Positions 44,775-53,812 of a stretch of 64,000 bases of DNA are shown here, piece by piece (position 1 is the first letter of the stretch; every line of letters starts with the position of its first letter). The DNA comes from Variimorphobacter saccharofermentans (GTDB taxonomy: Bacteria > Bacillota > Clostridia > Lachnospirales > Lachnospiraceae). Position numbers and translations under genes: made by a program. The DNA lies in NCBI RefSeq assembly GCF_014174405.1, contig NZ_JACEGA010000001.1, positions 2,261,001 to 2,325,000 on the forward strand, in the 5' to 3' direction. The notes under the pieces are model-generated. The model made no database searches, was not told the origin of the DNA, and saw nothing but the letters and a program-made list of their open reading frames with translations.

Positions 44775-47636
44775 CTATTCATTGTATTTGGCGCCGCATT
44801 TCGGACAGATATCACTTCCTCGATAAACATGTCCACATCGGTAGCAGCATTTTACGATATGCTTTTCTTTTGCTATATAGGAGATATTTCTGGATTCCGG
44901 TTTCTCCTTCAGATACGTAATAAAGTCCATTAATACTACGGAGAATTCTTTCCAGTCTTTCAGCTTTAACGAATTTGACAGCTTACTCTTTCCCTTCCGC
45001 TGACTGTAAGCATATATTCCCTTCGTTATAATCTTATTATGAGTCATAATGCTATCAATATCTGCAATGTCAATTACACCATTCTCCAAAGCACTGTTGA
45101 AAAAAATATGATCCGGTGTTAGTACAAATCCTCTTGCGCCATTTCCCTTCATTGATGAATCACAGATAATAATCGGAAATTCGTATCTGCCTCTGCCTGA
45201 CGCATAAGTGCTAAGAGCCTTATTAATAATGAAGTCTTCCTCTTCATCCAGGCTATTTCGGAGCGCTTTTCTAACATCATAAAAATGAACACGAGATGAT
45301 TCTGTAATAAACCTTCTTACATCTTTACTCAATTTATTAACCAACTGTTCGCATTCATTCATTTTAATCTTTGTGAGCCGCTGATCAATTACTTTCAACG
45401 TGTTGGTCTTCATTTCAGGTAGTAATTCTTCCGAAGAAATTCGCTCGTATGCCCTCAAGCCTTCTTCATATGAAAGGTCTGCAGGTTCCGGACAGATTTT
45501 CTTAATGGTGGCTTCATCCAATGCGACAATCTTATCATTGATTTTTTCAAGGAATGGGCGTTTATTATTCTCTGTGAAGTCTTCTGATTGAAGCTTCTGA
45601 TATAGTTTCATGAGTGCTTTTCTATCTTTTGCATTCGCTCTTTTAATATAGGCAGCAATTTCCTGCTTTTCCGAAGCTTCTCGTTTCTCATCGAGTTCTG
45701 CCAGGTAAGAGCTGATATCTAATCCTTTATAGTTTTCAATGATATCCTTATACAGCTCATATTGCTTCTTATTTATATTGGATGGGATATGGGAGACAAT
45801 CGAAGCCAACTCCTGCTTTCCCCTCCTAACTAGTAAGTCCATAATGGATTTTAGAAGGGATTGCTTTTGAGTTTCTTCATATTCACCGTTTTTTATTTCC
45901 TCCCATACTCTATATAGTTCTTTATATTTCTTATCTTTATATGATTCCACAATTGTATGAAGCTCTTTTTCTTTCTGATCAGATGTACCACTGTCCTGAT
46001 GTTTGAATGACTGATTCCTTTGATTGATACTGCCTGGGTTCTTATGATTTTTGATATCAGAATTCGTTCGCTTCTGTTGTTTCGTACCCCCCGTAATCTG
46101 TATCTCTTCTCTATCTGTATTATTTGTACTTATATCCGAAGGATTTTCTTCGTACACTACAGAAATATGTGATTTAGATGGATTACTGACTTCAGCGGGG
46201 TCTGGAACTGCCTTCTTCAGCTTTACTTGCTGATTGCCCAGCTTGTGTCCATTTATGGTAAGGGTACGACTTATCTTCCGATTTTCTTTACCGTGGTTTC
46301 TCCGTTTCACTTTTAACTTTGCTTTCTGATTGTCTTGTGGAATGTCCTGCTTGTCAGCTAACTTACTTTCCTGGCGGTCTCCTTGTTTTCTTTCTTCTTG
46401 ATTCTTTTGGTTAATTATTTCCCGTCTTTCTATCTGATTTTCTTGTAGGGTTTCTTGCTGGCTTCCTGGCCGGTTATCCATATCATTTTCTTTATTCCTG
46501 GCATCATTCAATATGACTTCTGGATGATAATCTCTTCCCTTTAGTTCCCTCTTAACTTTCTTATAATACTTTTCCGTATTATTTTTAGCATAAAAACCGG
46601 AGTCCATTTTATCCATTAGCTCATATACTTCTTTGTCCGATAGAGAAGACATATCACTACAGATGGCATCGAGCTGTTCAGGCTCCTCACTATGCTTTTT
46701 CCTGTATTCAGCCTCATATTCATTGAAATTGCAATTAGAGGTTCTCTCTCCCTGCTCTCCCATCAACTCAAGGTAATCCTCGTATGCCTCAGCATCATCC
46801 TCAAAATCAATAAAATAGACACTCCCCTCAATCAACAACATATGGGGCTTTGGAGTATAAAAGCGATGACAATTACCACAGGTAAATGCCCTAGACAGAT
46901 AAACTCCTTTTTCATCCGTCTCAATGAGCAATTCCTTACCTTCAGGATAAATAACCATACTAAGGTTCTCATCACAATTCGGACAATGGTATGCTACCGG
47001 TACAAAATTACGTACCGCACGTGCGTTATCCTGTTCATTCTCATCATCCTTTTGAAAGGAAAAGGTTTCGCTGGTCCATACCATTTTGTGCCATAATCCA
47101 ATATTATATTTATGTAACTCTTCACCGGTTTTACTTACCGTTGTCTTATCTTCCGGCTGCTTCTCATCCCCCTGCTTTCTTTGCTTATCCAGAGCCTCCT
47201 GAACAAGCTCCTCATAGGTGATTTGTATTCCATTCTTGTATAGGCGAAGATTATCCTCCGTGAGTACCGGCTCAACATGTAGCTCTTTTAAAAAGCTGTC
47301 GAACAATAGATTAAGCTGTGTGTAATCCTTCTCAACACTTAGCCCTTTGATCTTACCCCATTTGCCAAATACATATAAGGTCATGTTAAGTATATTCTCT
47401 AAGAGTTCATTTCTGACGATCAAATCTATACCATCTTCTTTTAGCGGTACTTCAAATGAACTACTACCAAATCTCTTATTTCCAAAATCAAATAACAGGA
47501 CATTGTCCTTTCCTATCAGGAGAAGGCTATTATTATTGATAATGAATATTTCCTTCCAATTTAATTTTCTACCCAATGTATTAATCAGTTTATGAAATAC
47601 CGTTTTAAATTCTTCGTTTGCTTTTAAAAGAATCAT
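44775..47636 (-). CDS. Large unrecognised protein with two zinc ribbons
   Basis: 953 residues, not recognised. Seen in order: an N-terminal globular part (1-130) and an acidic link; a four-Cys zinc ribbon near 215-265 (YHCPNCDENL ... FTCGNCHRFYTP); a highly charged Gln/Lys/Arg/Asn-rich, probably disordered stretch of about 200 residues (380-570); a long helical part with repeated Leu-x-Lys patterns; a small beta domain near 860-900 (GFVLTPDHIFFNSALENGVIDIADIDSI) that looks like a PH-like or membrane-proximal fold; and a terminal zinc ribbon CYRCGHVYRGSDICPKCG. No signal peptide or membrane helix. It follows the alaA unit but has its own gap. Possibly a scaffold or nucleic-acid-linked protein; this is a guess. 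Confidence 0.8.
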   Translation of the reverse strand: MILLKANEEFKTVFHKLINTLGRKLNWKEIFIINNNSLLLIGKDNVLLFDFGNKRFGSSSFEVPLKEDGIDLIVRNELLENILNMTLYVFGKWGKIKGLSVEKDYTQLNLLFDSFLKELHVEPVLTEDNLRLYKNGIQITYEELVQEALDKQRKQGDEKQPEDKTTVSKTGEELHKYNIGLWHKMVWTSETFSFQKDDENEQDNARAVRNFVPVAYHCPNCDENLSMVIYPEGKELLIETDEKGVYLSRAFTCGNCHRFYTPKPHMLLIEGSVYFIDFEDDAEAYEDYLELMGEQGERTSNCNFNEYEAEYRKKHSEEPEQLDAICSDMSSLSDKEVYELMDKMDSGFYAKNNTEKYYKKVKRELKGRDYHPEVILNDARNKENDMDNRPGSQQETLQENQIERREIINQKNQEERKQGDRQESKLADKQDIPQDNQKAKLKVKRRNHGKENRKISRTLTINGHKLGNQQVKLKKAVPDPAEVSNPSKSHISVVYEENPSDISTNNTDREEIQITGGTKQQKRTNSDIKNHKNPGSINQRNQSFKHQDSGTSDQKEKELHTIVESYKDKKYKELYRVWEEIKNGEYEETQKQSLLKSIMDLLVRRGKQELASIVSHIPSNINKKQYELYKDIIENYKGLDISSYLAELDEKREASEKQEIAAYIKRANAKDRKALMKLYQKLQSEDFTENNKRPFLEKINDKIVALDEATIKKICPEPADLSYEEGLRAYERISSEELLPEMKTNTLKVIDQRLTKIKMNECEQLVNKLSKDVRRFITESSRVHFYDVRKALRNSLDEEEDFIINKALSTYASGRGRYEFPIIICDSSMKGNGARGFVLTPDHIFFNSALENGVIDIADIDSIMTHNKIITKGIYAYSQRKGKSKLSNSLKLKDWKEFSVVLMDFITYLKEKPESRNISYIAKEKHIVKCCYRCGHVYRGSDICPKCGAKYNE

Positions 47637-47790
47637 TCATTAACACATCCTTTATCGTTGGGGTGGGTTGTACAATACTATTGTATCATACTTGTTGTAT
47701 TTTGGCTTCCATATTCTATTCATCTTTCTCAACAGCTTATTTTTCTTCTAGAATCCCCTTATAGCTTGGAATACACAGGGCTTACCATAA

Positions 47791-49017
47791 CTAACAGGCA
47801 TTTGTTCCCTTATAACCATTCAGGAATAACTCAAACTTATCCATAGCCAGCTTTAGATCCTCTACGCTAGGCAGGTATACAATCCGGAAATGATCCGGTT
47901 TTTCCCAATGAAAGCCTTTACCATGAACCATTAATACATGCTGTTCCTTTAGAAAATCTAGAACAAACTTTTCATCATCTTCGATCTGATACCTTTTGGT
48001 ATCGATTTTCGGGAAGATATAGAATGCTGCCTTCGGCTTTACTGCTGTTATCCCTGGTATACTGTTAAGTCTGTTTGTTATGTATTCCCTTTGCTCATAT
48101 ATTCTTCCTCCGGGAAGTAATATTTCATCCGTATTCTGTAAGTTATCCAAAGCAGTTTGGATAATATACTGGGCAGGGACATTGGAACATAATCTCATGG
48201 AGGAAAGCATATTCAAGCCTTCAATATATCCCTTTGCTCTAGATTTATCCCCACTCAGGCACATCCAGCCAGCACGGAACCCTGCTATCATATGGGATTT
48301 TGAAAGACCGTTAAAGGTCACAACCATCAGATCCGGAGTTAGGGATGCAATGGAGACATGTTCCTGTCCGTCCATAACTAATCTGTCATATATTTCATCC
48401 GCGAAAATAATCAATCCATTCTCTCTTGCCAGATCAGCAATCTCTTCCAATACTTCTCTGGGATAAAGAGCACCTGTTGGATTGTTTGGATTTATAATGA
48501 CGATCGCTTTTGTTTTATCTGTAATTTTACGTCTCATATCATCAATATCGGGATACCAATCCGCTTGCTCATCACAAATATAGTGTACTACATTCCCTCC
48601 CGCCAAGGTTGCCGCAGCAGTCCATAGTGGATAATCCGGTGCTGGTATTAGAATTTCGTCGCCGTCATCCAATAACGCCTGCATGGACATGGTGATTAAC
48701 TCGCTTACCCCATTTCCTGTATATATATGATGAAGCTTAACATTGGGTATTTCCTTTTTTATACAATACTTTAATATTGCTTCTCTTGCCGCATGGATTC
48801 CTTTCGAATCAGAATACCCTTCTGCATGGTTCAAGTTCGCTTTCATATTATGAATTATATTATCAGGCGCTTTTAATCCAAATGGAGCAGGATTACCGAT
48901 ATTCAATTTCATAATCGCAATACCCTGTTCAATCATACGATCCGCTTCTTCAACAACAGGACCTCTCACATCATAACATACATTATCCAGTTTTCTTGAT
49001 TTTTCAAATATCTTCAT
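47791..49017 (-). CDS. alaA: Alanine aminotransferase (AlaA type)
   Basis: About 408 residues, fold-type I PLP aminotransferase. It is strikingly close to E. coli AlaA (YfbQ) in KLDNVCYDVRGPV, LNIGNPAPFG, GYSDSKG, YTGNGVSELI, PAPDYPLWTAA, VIINPNNPTGA, FADEIYD, the PLP-lysine segment FNGLSKSHMIAGFRAGW, and NVPAQYIIQTAL. It makes alanine from pyruvate with glutamate. Start 49017 is chosen because GGAGG lies 5 bases upstream; the ATG at 49029 overlaps that RBS. Control by an alanine T-box fits the function. Confidence 0.93.
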   Translation of the reverse strand: MKIFEKSRKLDNVCYDVRGPVVEEADRMIEQGIAIMKLNIGNPAPFGLKAPDNIIHNMKANLNHAEGYSDSKGIHAAREAILKYCIKKEIPNVKLHHIYTGNGVSELITMSMQALLDDGDEILIPAPDYPLWTAAATLAGGNVVHYICDEQADWYPDIDDMRRKITDKTKAIVIINPNNPTGALYPREVLEEIADLARENGLIIFADEIYDRLVMDGQEHVSIASLTPDLMVVTFNGLSKSHMIAGFRAGWMCLSGDKSRAKGYIEGLNMLSSMRLCSNVPAQYIIQTALDNLQNTDEILLPGGRIYEQREYITNRLNSIPGITAVKPKAAFYIFPKIDTKRYQIEDDEKFVLDFLKEQHVLMVHGKGFHWEKPDHFRIVYLPSVEDLKLAMDKFELFLNGYKGTNAC

Positions 49018-49060
49018 ATTTGCCTCCATTCCTGCGTATTTATACGCTAATATTTTAATA

Positions 49061-49366
49061 AAAAAAGCCCTAAGCTAAAACTTTAGCTTAGGGCGAATGT
49101 ATCCATCCGTGTTACCACCTAAATTCAGAAGGGCTTTTCCTCTTCTGCTCTCACTCGGTACTATAAAATACACACATCGTGCATTTCTTTTTCATACCGA
49201 ATCTGATATAACGGTCAGAACCCGACGAAGTCTACTTATCATTCGATTCATGATGTTCGGTCCGTAGCTCAGAAACTGCTTCTATAATCTCCTCACAGGA
49301 ATTTACACCAGCCATTCCCTCTCTATGCATCAGAAATTATATACTCCTCTTCCTCATCGCCTATTG
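49061..49366 (-). ncRNA. T-box leader, probably alanine specific
   Basis: Minus-strand leader with T-box TTTAGGTGGTAACACGG (about 49107-49122) and terminator GCCCTAAGCTAAA / TTTAGCTTAGGGC (49061-49094) followed by seven T. In Stem I the segment UUCUGA-GCU-AC places a GCU alanine codon (49266-49268) at the specifier position, aligned with UUCUGAA-UGG-AC of the trp leader. GCU agrees with the AlaA-type gene downstream. A reading one or two bases off (CUA or CGG) cannot be fully excluded by eye. Confidence 0.85.
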
Positions 49367-49372
49367 AATGTA

Positions 49373-49401
49373 ATGATAATTCTTATGTTGAATTTTGTCA
49401 A
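49373..49401 (-). promoter_or_regulatory. Promoter of the alaA T-box leader
   Basis: Minus strand: TTGACA (49396-49401), 17-base spacer, TATCAT (49373-49378). Confidence 0.7.
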
Positions 49402-49507
49402 GATAAAAATAAAAATATTACCATATAAAATTTCAGATCAACTAAGATATATATTAATGATAGGATCCATCAGCAATAGATTACCATTTCGAAACATTCT
49501 TATTGAT

Positions 49508-49873
49508 TTAATTACCAATATTCACCCAGTAATTATAGGCTTCATTCAGTTCTACCAATGCAAACGCCTTATCTTCCGCTTCAATGGCTCCCCGTAATCG
49601 AGCAATACTAGTACTTAAATAATTAATCTCATCCCGTTCCGAACTAAACTGAATTCTAAAAATCATATCTTTCCAGGCTGAATTCAGTATTTCTATTTTA
49701 TTACTTGCCACATCCCACTCTTCGTTTGCAACCGCCTGCTTGATATCATATATGAATTGTGAGATATTGTCCTTTTCTCCAAAGGGTTTCTTTAGATAAC
49801 CACTGCTTAGCATAATGCAAATGAATATTGCTATGCTGAAAGTTGGTATTGCTACAGTTAAAAATCTCCTCAT
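49508..49873 (-). CDS. DUF4363 family protein
   Basis: 121 residues: one N-terminal membrane helix or signal anchor (RRFLTVAIPTFSIAIFICIML) and a helical outer part rich in Glu and Ala (AVANEEWDVASNKIEILNSAW; LRGAIEAEDKAFALVELNEAY). This is the DUF4363 pattern. It follows the DUF421 gene by 9 bases, an arrangement common in Clostridia and Bacilli, so the two probably form a membrane complex of unknown function. Confidence 0.85.
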   Translation of the reverse strand: MRRFLTVAIPTFSIAIFICIMLSSGYLKKPFGEKDNISQFIYDIKQAVANEEWDVASNKIEILNSAWKDMIFRIQFSSERDEINYLSTSIARLRGAIEAEDKAFALVELNEAYNYWVNIGN

Positions 49874-49882
49874 ATTTTCCTC

Positions 49883-50620
49883 CTAAAAGGGGCCTTTATA
49901 GTCACCAATGTCTTTGACCTTTTTTATATGATCACTATATTTATCAATATATAGGCTTCCGGCGTCATTTAAGGTAACTAAAAAAGCTTCCGAAATATGA
50001 TTAATGCCATGTTTCTTCAGCTGACCTTTCAGCCAATTGATATCCTTATTCATCTGCCTTAGATTTTCTTCAATAACTACTCCATCATAAACAAGCTCTG
50101 TACTGATACCAGTTGGCTTCACCGGTATATTCATGTCCTTGGGTGTTAACGGAAGATATTCCGGCTTTTTTAATACAGACAGATTTCCATTCGGTTCTAT
50201 AATTGCATAATCGACTTCATTCAAATCAAAAATTCCCTGATTTCTTAGTAACTCCAAAATATCTGAAGCTCTAAATTTCATCTTACGAAGAACATTCTCC
50301 ATAATTTTTCCATTCATCATAACTATGGTCGGCTCTCCTTCTACATATTTAGCAAAATACCTCCATTTTAAAGAGATAGTCTCCATCAGATAAGCTAAAA
50401 CGGCCCATGTTATCAAACCCACCCAATGGGGCCAGGCTCTACTTGATAAATCCACTGTCAGTTCAGAAGCAATGGATCCGATTGTAATTCCTAAAGTATA
50501 ATCAAAGAAAGTTAATTGACTTATCTGTTCTTTCCCTAACAGTCTGGCAAAAATAAGAAGAGAGAAATAACTAATAACGCCTCTGACTACCACCACCAAA
50601 CCTTCATTCAATATTCTCAC
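49883..50620 (-). CDS. DUF421 (YetF/YcaP-type) membrane protein
   Basis: 245 residues: three membrane helices in the first 90 residues (RGVISYFSLLIFARLLGKEQISQLTFFDY; ITIGSIASELTVD), then the soluble DUF421 domain (GEPTIVMMNGKIMENVLRKMKF, LRNQGIFDLNEVDYAIIEPNGNLSVL). Its partner DUF4363 is next. The family is linked to spore envelope or membrane stress in Bacilli, but the molecular role is not known. Confidence 0.92.
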   Translation of the reverse strand: MRILNEGLVVVVRGVISYFSLLIFARLLGKEQISQLTFFDYTLGITIGSIASELTVDLSSRAWPHWVGLITWAVLAYLMETISLKWRYFAKYVEGEPTIVMMNGKIMENVLRKMKFRASDILELLRNQGIFDLNEVDYAIIEPNGNLSVLKKPEYLPLTPKDMNIPVKPTGISTELVYDGVVIEENLRQMNKDINWLKGQLKKHGINHISEAFLVTLNDAGSLYIDKYSDHIKKVKDIGDYKGPF

Positions 50621-50714
50621 CTCCTAATGTCCTTCCTGATACTATTATTATACAAAGAAAGAATTTTATGCTATATTGCAAAACCATCCATCATAAATTA
50701 ATTGATATATAAAA

Positions 50715-50738
50715 AAGAGTTTCGAAAGCGAAACTCTT
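50715..50738 (-). terminator. Terminator of the XRE regulator unit
   Basis: AAGAGTTTCG (50715-50724) pairs perfectly with CGAAACTCTT (50729-50738), loop AAAG; TTTTTT follows on the minus strand. Confidence 0.92.
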
Positions 50739-50822
50739 AATATTCCAAACATATTTAGCTGAGAAGTAGACGGCGAATGCATAATGAATTCGCCCTCAAC
50801 CCACTAATCATCTTTATGAATT

Positions 50823-51014
50823 TTATTCCCAAAACAACTCATCTAATGTTCTGTTTAATACCTTACAGATTGCAATGCAAAGGTTAATAGAAGGATTATA
50901 ATCCCCCTTTTCGATTGCATTGATCGTCTGTCTTGAAACCCCTACCATATCCGCAAGCTGCTGTTGTGATAAATCCAGAGCAGCTCTTGCTGATTTAAGC
51001 TTAAGATTCTTCAT
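50823..51014 (-). CDS. Small XRE-family (Cro/CI) regulator
   Basis: 63 residues, a single helix-turn-helix (AALDLSQQQLADMVGVSRQTINAIEKGDYNPS, core seen in QQLADMVGVSRQTINAIEKG). This short type usually sits with a membrane protein carrying a YDERQ motif and controls their shared operon. It overlaps the upstream membrane-protein gene by 14 bases, so the two are translationally coupled. The palindrome upstream of the pair (51675-51705) is a candidate operator. Confidence 0.94.
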   Translation of the reverse strand: MKNLKLKSARAALDLSQQQLADMVGVSRQTINAIEKGDYNPSINLCIAICKVLNRTLDELFWE

Positions 51015-51546
51015 ATTGTCTCCTATGTTTATTATTATTTGCCTTTAATATTAGAGTTATAAAAATAATGATAAACAGAACACCACATATTAAATTTACA
51101 CTTCGATAATTAAGCATACCATCGGTGATAACCATTCCATCATATAAGTTCATAACACCGAGCAATAGGTTTAACAATGCAATCAAACCAAAACCAATTA
51201 TAACTCTGCGTGGATTTTCATTTAAAGAAAAGTATGCATCATTCCATATACAATAAACCGCATATACAGCGACTGCCAGGCAAATACCAATCATCATAGC
51301 AGCCAGGGAATCCACATAGCGTTTTTCTATCATAATCCCTAGTAAACCATAAATCGCATTATAAATGAATAATGTAAAAAAGCTTAGCTTATATCCTTTT
51401 CCTCTAACATTTGCCTGACGCTCATCATATTTACATTTCATATCCCCATCTTTTTTCGTAAACTTCATAAAAAATGTAACTATAATTATCCCTATAAGCA
51501 TTCCAACCAGAATACCTACTTTCACATAAATACTCATTATCTCCAC
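51001..51546 (-). CDS. Membrane protein partner of the XRE regulator
   Basis: 181 residues with five predicted membrane helices and the CKYDERQANVRGKGYKLSF segment after the first helix, a motif shared by membrane proteins encoded with short XRE regulators. No enzyme signature is seen. It forms an overlapping two-gene operon with the regulator and has a consensus-type promoter upstream. Confidence 0.82.
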   Translation of the reverse strand: MEIMSIYVKVGILVGMLIGIIIVTFFMKFTKKDGDMKCKYDERQANVRGKGYKLSFFTLFIYNAIYGLLGIMIEKRYVDSLAAMMIGICLAVAVYAVYCIWNDAYFSLNENPRRVIIGFGLIALLNLLLGVMNLYDGMVITDGMLNYRSVNLICGVLFIIIFITLILKANNNKHRRQYEES

Positions 51547-51642
51547 TCTACCTTTCGTCCGTCTTTCTTCATCATTTTAGCGATGACTTCCATAACCTTC
51601 CGACATGCACAATATGAATGACAATAATTTAAAGTTATCTTT

Positions 51643-51705
51643 ACTATATCACAGATACAGGGGCATGTCAATTATATCATACATTTTGTCAAAAAATGTA
51701 TGATA
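51643..51705 (-). promoter_or_regulatory. Promoter and upstream palindrome of the membrane protein/XRE operon
   Basis: Minus strand: TTGACA (51666-51671), 17-base spacer, TATAGT (51643-51648). Directly upstream of -35 is a perfect 13-base inverted repeat, TATCATACATTTT (51675-51687) with AAAATGTATGATA (51693-51705), spaced by 5 bases. It may be an operator, or the terminator of the DUF2200 gene, which ends at 51747. Confidence 0.65.
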
Positions 51706-51746
51706 ACCGAGTGACTCTACTCCTCATAATAATGGTAGTTTTCTTT

Positions 51747-52097
51747 TTATTTTCTTAGAATTTTCTGCATTTCCTTTCCTTTTGCCAGCTCATCAATTAA
51801 TTTATCCAGATAGCGAATCTGTCTCATTAACTCATCCTCAATTTCTTCCACTCGATATCCGCAAATAACCCCTTTAATATGCGAAGCATTGGGATTTATT
51901 TGAGGAGCCTGACGGAAAAATGTCTCCAGATCTACCTCCTGCTGGATTTGCTGATATAATGATTGCTCATCATATCCGGTAAGCCAGCAAATAATTTCAT
52001 TCACTTCTTCCTTGGTTCTTCCTTTTTTCTCTACTTTTTGTATATAGAGTGGATAAATTCTTGAAAAAGGCATTGCATAAACTCGATGTTTCTCCAT
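51747..52097 (-). CDS. DUF2200 family protein
   Basis: 116 residues. The start [40 protein letters not shown] and [40 protein letters not shown] are diagnostic of DUF2200, a small cytoplasmic protein family of unknown function (both given as landmarks; the cores are [10 protein letters not shown] and [11 protein letters not shown]). AAGGAG is 8 bases before the ATG. A 210-base inverted-repeat region lies in its upstream sequence. Confidence 0.92.
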   Translation of the reverse strand: MEKHRVYAMPFSRIYPLYIQKVEKKGRTKEEVNEIICWLTGYDEQSLYQQIQQEVDLETFFRQAPQINPNASHIKGVICGYRVEEIEDELMRQIRYLDKLIDELAKGKEMQKILRK

Positions 52098-52130
52098 TTG
52101 ATTTCTCCTTAATGTAATATTATTAACGTA

Positions 52131-52340
52131 TATTATTATTAGGCAATTGCGAATTCTGAAGATGTCTTATATGTGTATACAGTAGATACATATTCCTGCG
52201 CAAACCCGCTCCTTCCGCTATGGTTTGCTTCGGAATATATATCCACTATATACACAATGATCACAATTATTCATAACAACAGAAAGTTCGCAAAGCGTAC
52301 TTTCTATTGTATAGTTTCGCAATTACCTAATATTATTATA
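52131..52340 (-). repeat. Inverted-repeat element B upstream of DUF2200
   Basis: An outer stem (52131-52153 with 52316-52340; core ATTAGGCAATTGCGAA against TTCGCAATTACCTAAT) encloses two inner hairpins: one with GTGTATA...TATACAC and GGTTTGC-type pairs (about 52172-52256), and one ACAACAGAAAGT (52276-52287) with ACTTTCTATTGT (52299-52310). The latter holds the 19-base motif shared with the purE upstream region. It starts 34 bases upstream of the DUF2200 ATG. Confidence 0.75.
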
Positions 52341-52348
52341 ACACAAGT

Positions 52349-52536
52349 GGATGTTTCATAATGTATCAGCGTGGATAATTACTTACCATAATGCACTGTC
52401 GGAAGAACATATTGCTGTGTTTTGCATAGCTCAGGCGAAAATTAATGTTCGAATGAGACATGCAAAATCAGTAATATGTCCTTCCGTCTGTGTGTGAGGT
52501 AAGTAATTGTCCTCGTGAATGTATTATGAAACATCC
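52349..52536 (-). repeat. Long-hairpin family A, full copy in reverse orientation
   Basis: Outer stem GGATGTTTCATAAT (52349-52362) with 52523-52536, perfect; second stem AATTACTTACC (52377-52387) with 52498-52508; internal loop, read on the minus strand, TCACACACAGA (52487-52497) opposite ACAGTGCATTAT (52388-52399), both identical to the other full copies. It begins 15 bases past the truncated uvrA-like stop. Confidence 0.93.
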
Positions 52537-52550
52537 CCTTATCCTTTTCT

Positions 52551-53666
52551 CTACAATGCGCCCTGACTTATAACGCGCCCGCCATCTTTTCCAGCACCTG
52601 GCCCAAGCTCTATTTTCCAGTCACAACAACTCATAAACTGCTTATTATGTTCTATCGCAATTACAGTATTTCCATTAGATATTAGTTCACTGATTAATAA
52701 TAATAAGTTATCAATATCAGAAAAATGCAATCCAGTCGTAGGTTCATCTAACAGATACAAAACATTATCACTCTTTTTTGTAATTAGCTCCTTTGCCAGC
52801 TTTAATCGTGATGCTTCCCCTCCTGACAGTGTTGAAGTACCCTGACCAAGCTTCAAATATCCAAGTCCAACCTTCTGTAATGATTTTAATCCCGCAATCG
52901 CTTCTCTTTCTGTTTCCCAGAATTGAATTGCTTCATTCACTGACATATTTAGAATTTCATCAATACTTTTGTCCCTGTATAATACGGAGAGAATTGCTTT
53001 TTTGTACCGTTTCCCCTTGCAATCAGAACATTGTATATACGTTCCTTCCATATATTTCACCTTGATTTTCCCTTCTCCCATACAAGTGTCACATTGACCG
53101 GACTGACTATTGAAGCTAAAATAACTTTCATCCCATCCGTTATGAACGGACATGCTGGTTGCTGCAAATTCACTTCGAATAAAATCCATAAATCCGATAT
53201 ATGTTGCTATAATTGATTTTGATGTCTTCCCTATTGGCAATTGATCAACTAAAACTGTATCAGAAAACTCCTTACCCGCTAATGCTCGATGGTATATTTC
53301 ACCCTTCATTAATGATGATTTTCCACTTCCGCTTATGCCACATATACAGGTAAGAGCATTTTTCGGAAATTCTACCGTAATATTCTTAAGATTGTTACTT
53401 GTAAGATTTTTCATGGATATTAACTCGTTCCGGTTAAACGTATTTGCCATTCGAGACCTTTTCAATAACATATCTTCCTTCATATACTTGCTTATTTGGG
53501 TACCACTGTGATTCATCATTGCATTCAGTGTTCCTTCACCTATGAGCACTCCTCCCTTTTCACCGGCACCGGGTCCGATCTCAATGATATAATCAGCAAT
53601 ACGAATCATGTCATCGTTATGTTCTACGATTATAACGGTATTTCCTTCCTCGGCTTCGGTATCAGC
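52551..53666 (-). pseudogene. UvrA-like ABC protein, N-terminal half missing
   Basis: The reading frame codes for the C-terminal half of a UvrA paralogue of the small, drug-resistance-linked kind. Seen: end of the first ATPase module (GNTVIIVEHNDDMIRIADYI, IIEIGPGAGEKGG), second Walker A GISGSGKSS, the zinc module CDTCMGEGK...CSDCKG, signature LSGGEASRLKLAKEL and Walker B LYLLDEPTTGLHFSDID. About 400 N-terminal residues are missing: the frame begins inside the 5' end of a merR gene. The first ATG (53609) has no RBS. The C-terminus also ends early (GGRVISQGAL) just before a family-A hairpin. Almost certainly non-functional. Confidence 0.9.
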
Positions 53667-53752
53667 TCATATTCTTCATAGAGTCGAACCGTATTCGGAT
53701 GGACACCGATGATCTGCGCAACCTCTGAGGTCCGATAGGTTTTCATAAACAT
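53630..53752 (-). pseudogene. MerR regulator, 5' fragment
   Basis: A start with good RBS (GGGGGGTGGT) opens a MerR helix-turn-helix (KTYRTSEVAQIIGVHPNTV, then RLYEEYELIPKPR), which stops after 40 codons because the sequence runs into the uvrA-like gene. At the joint, AGGAAGGAAA fits both the usual merR text (K-P-R-K-E) and the uvrA text (E-E-G-N), which suggests a deletion between short matching sequences. Confidence 0.85.
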
Positions 53753-53812
53753 ACCACCCCCCTTATTCACCCTATTCTCATGAATACTGTTGAAGGTTTT
53801 TAGCAACCAATC

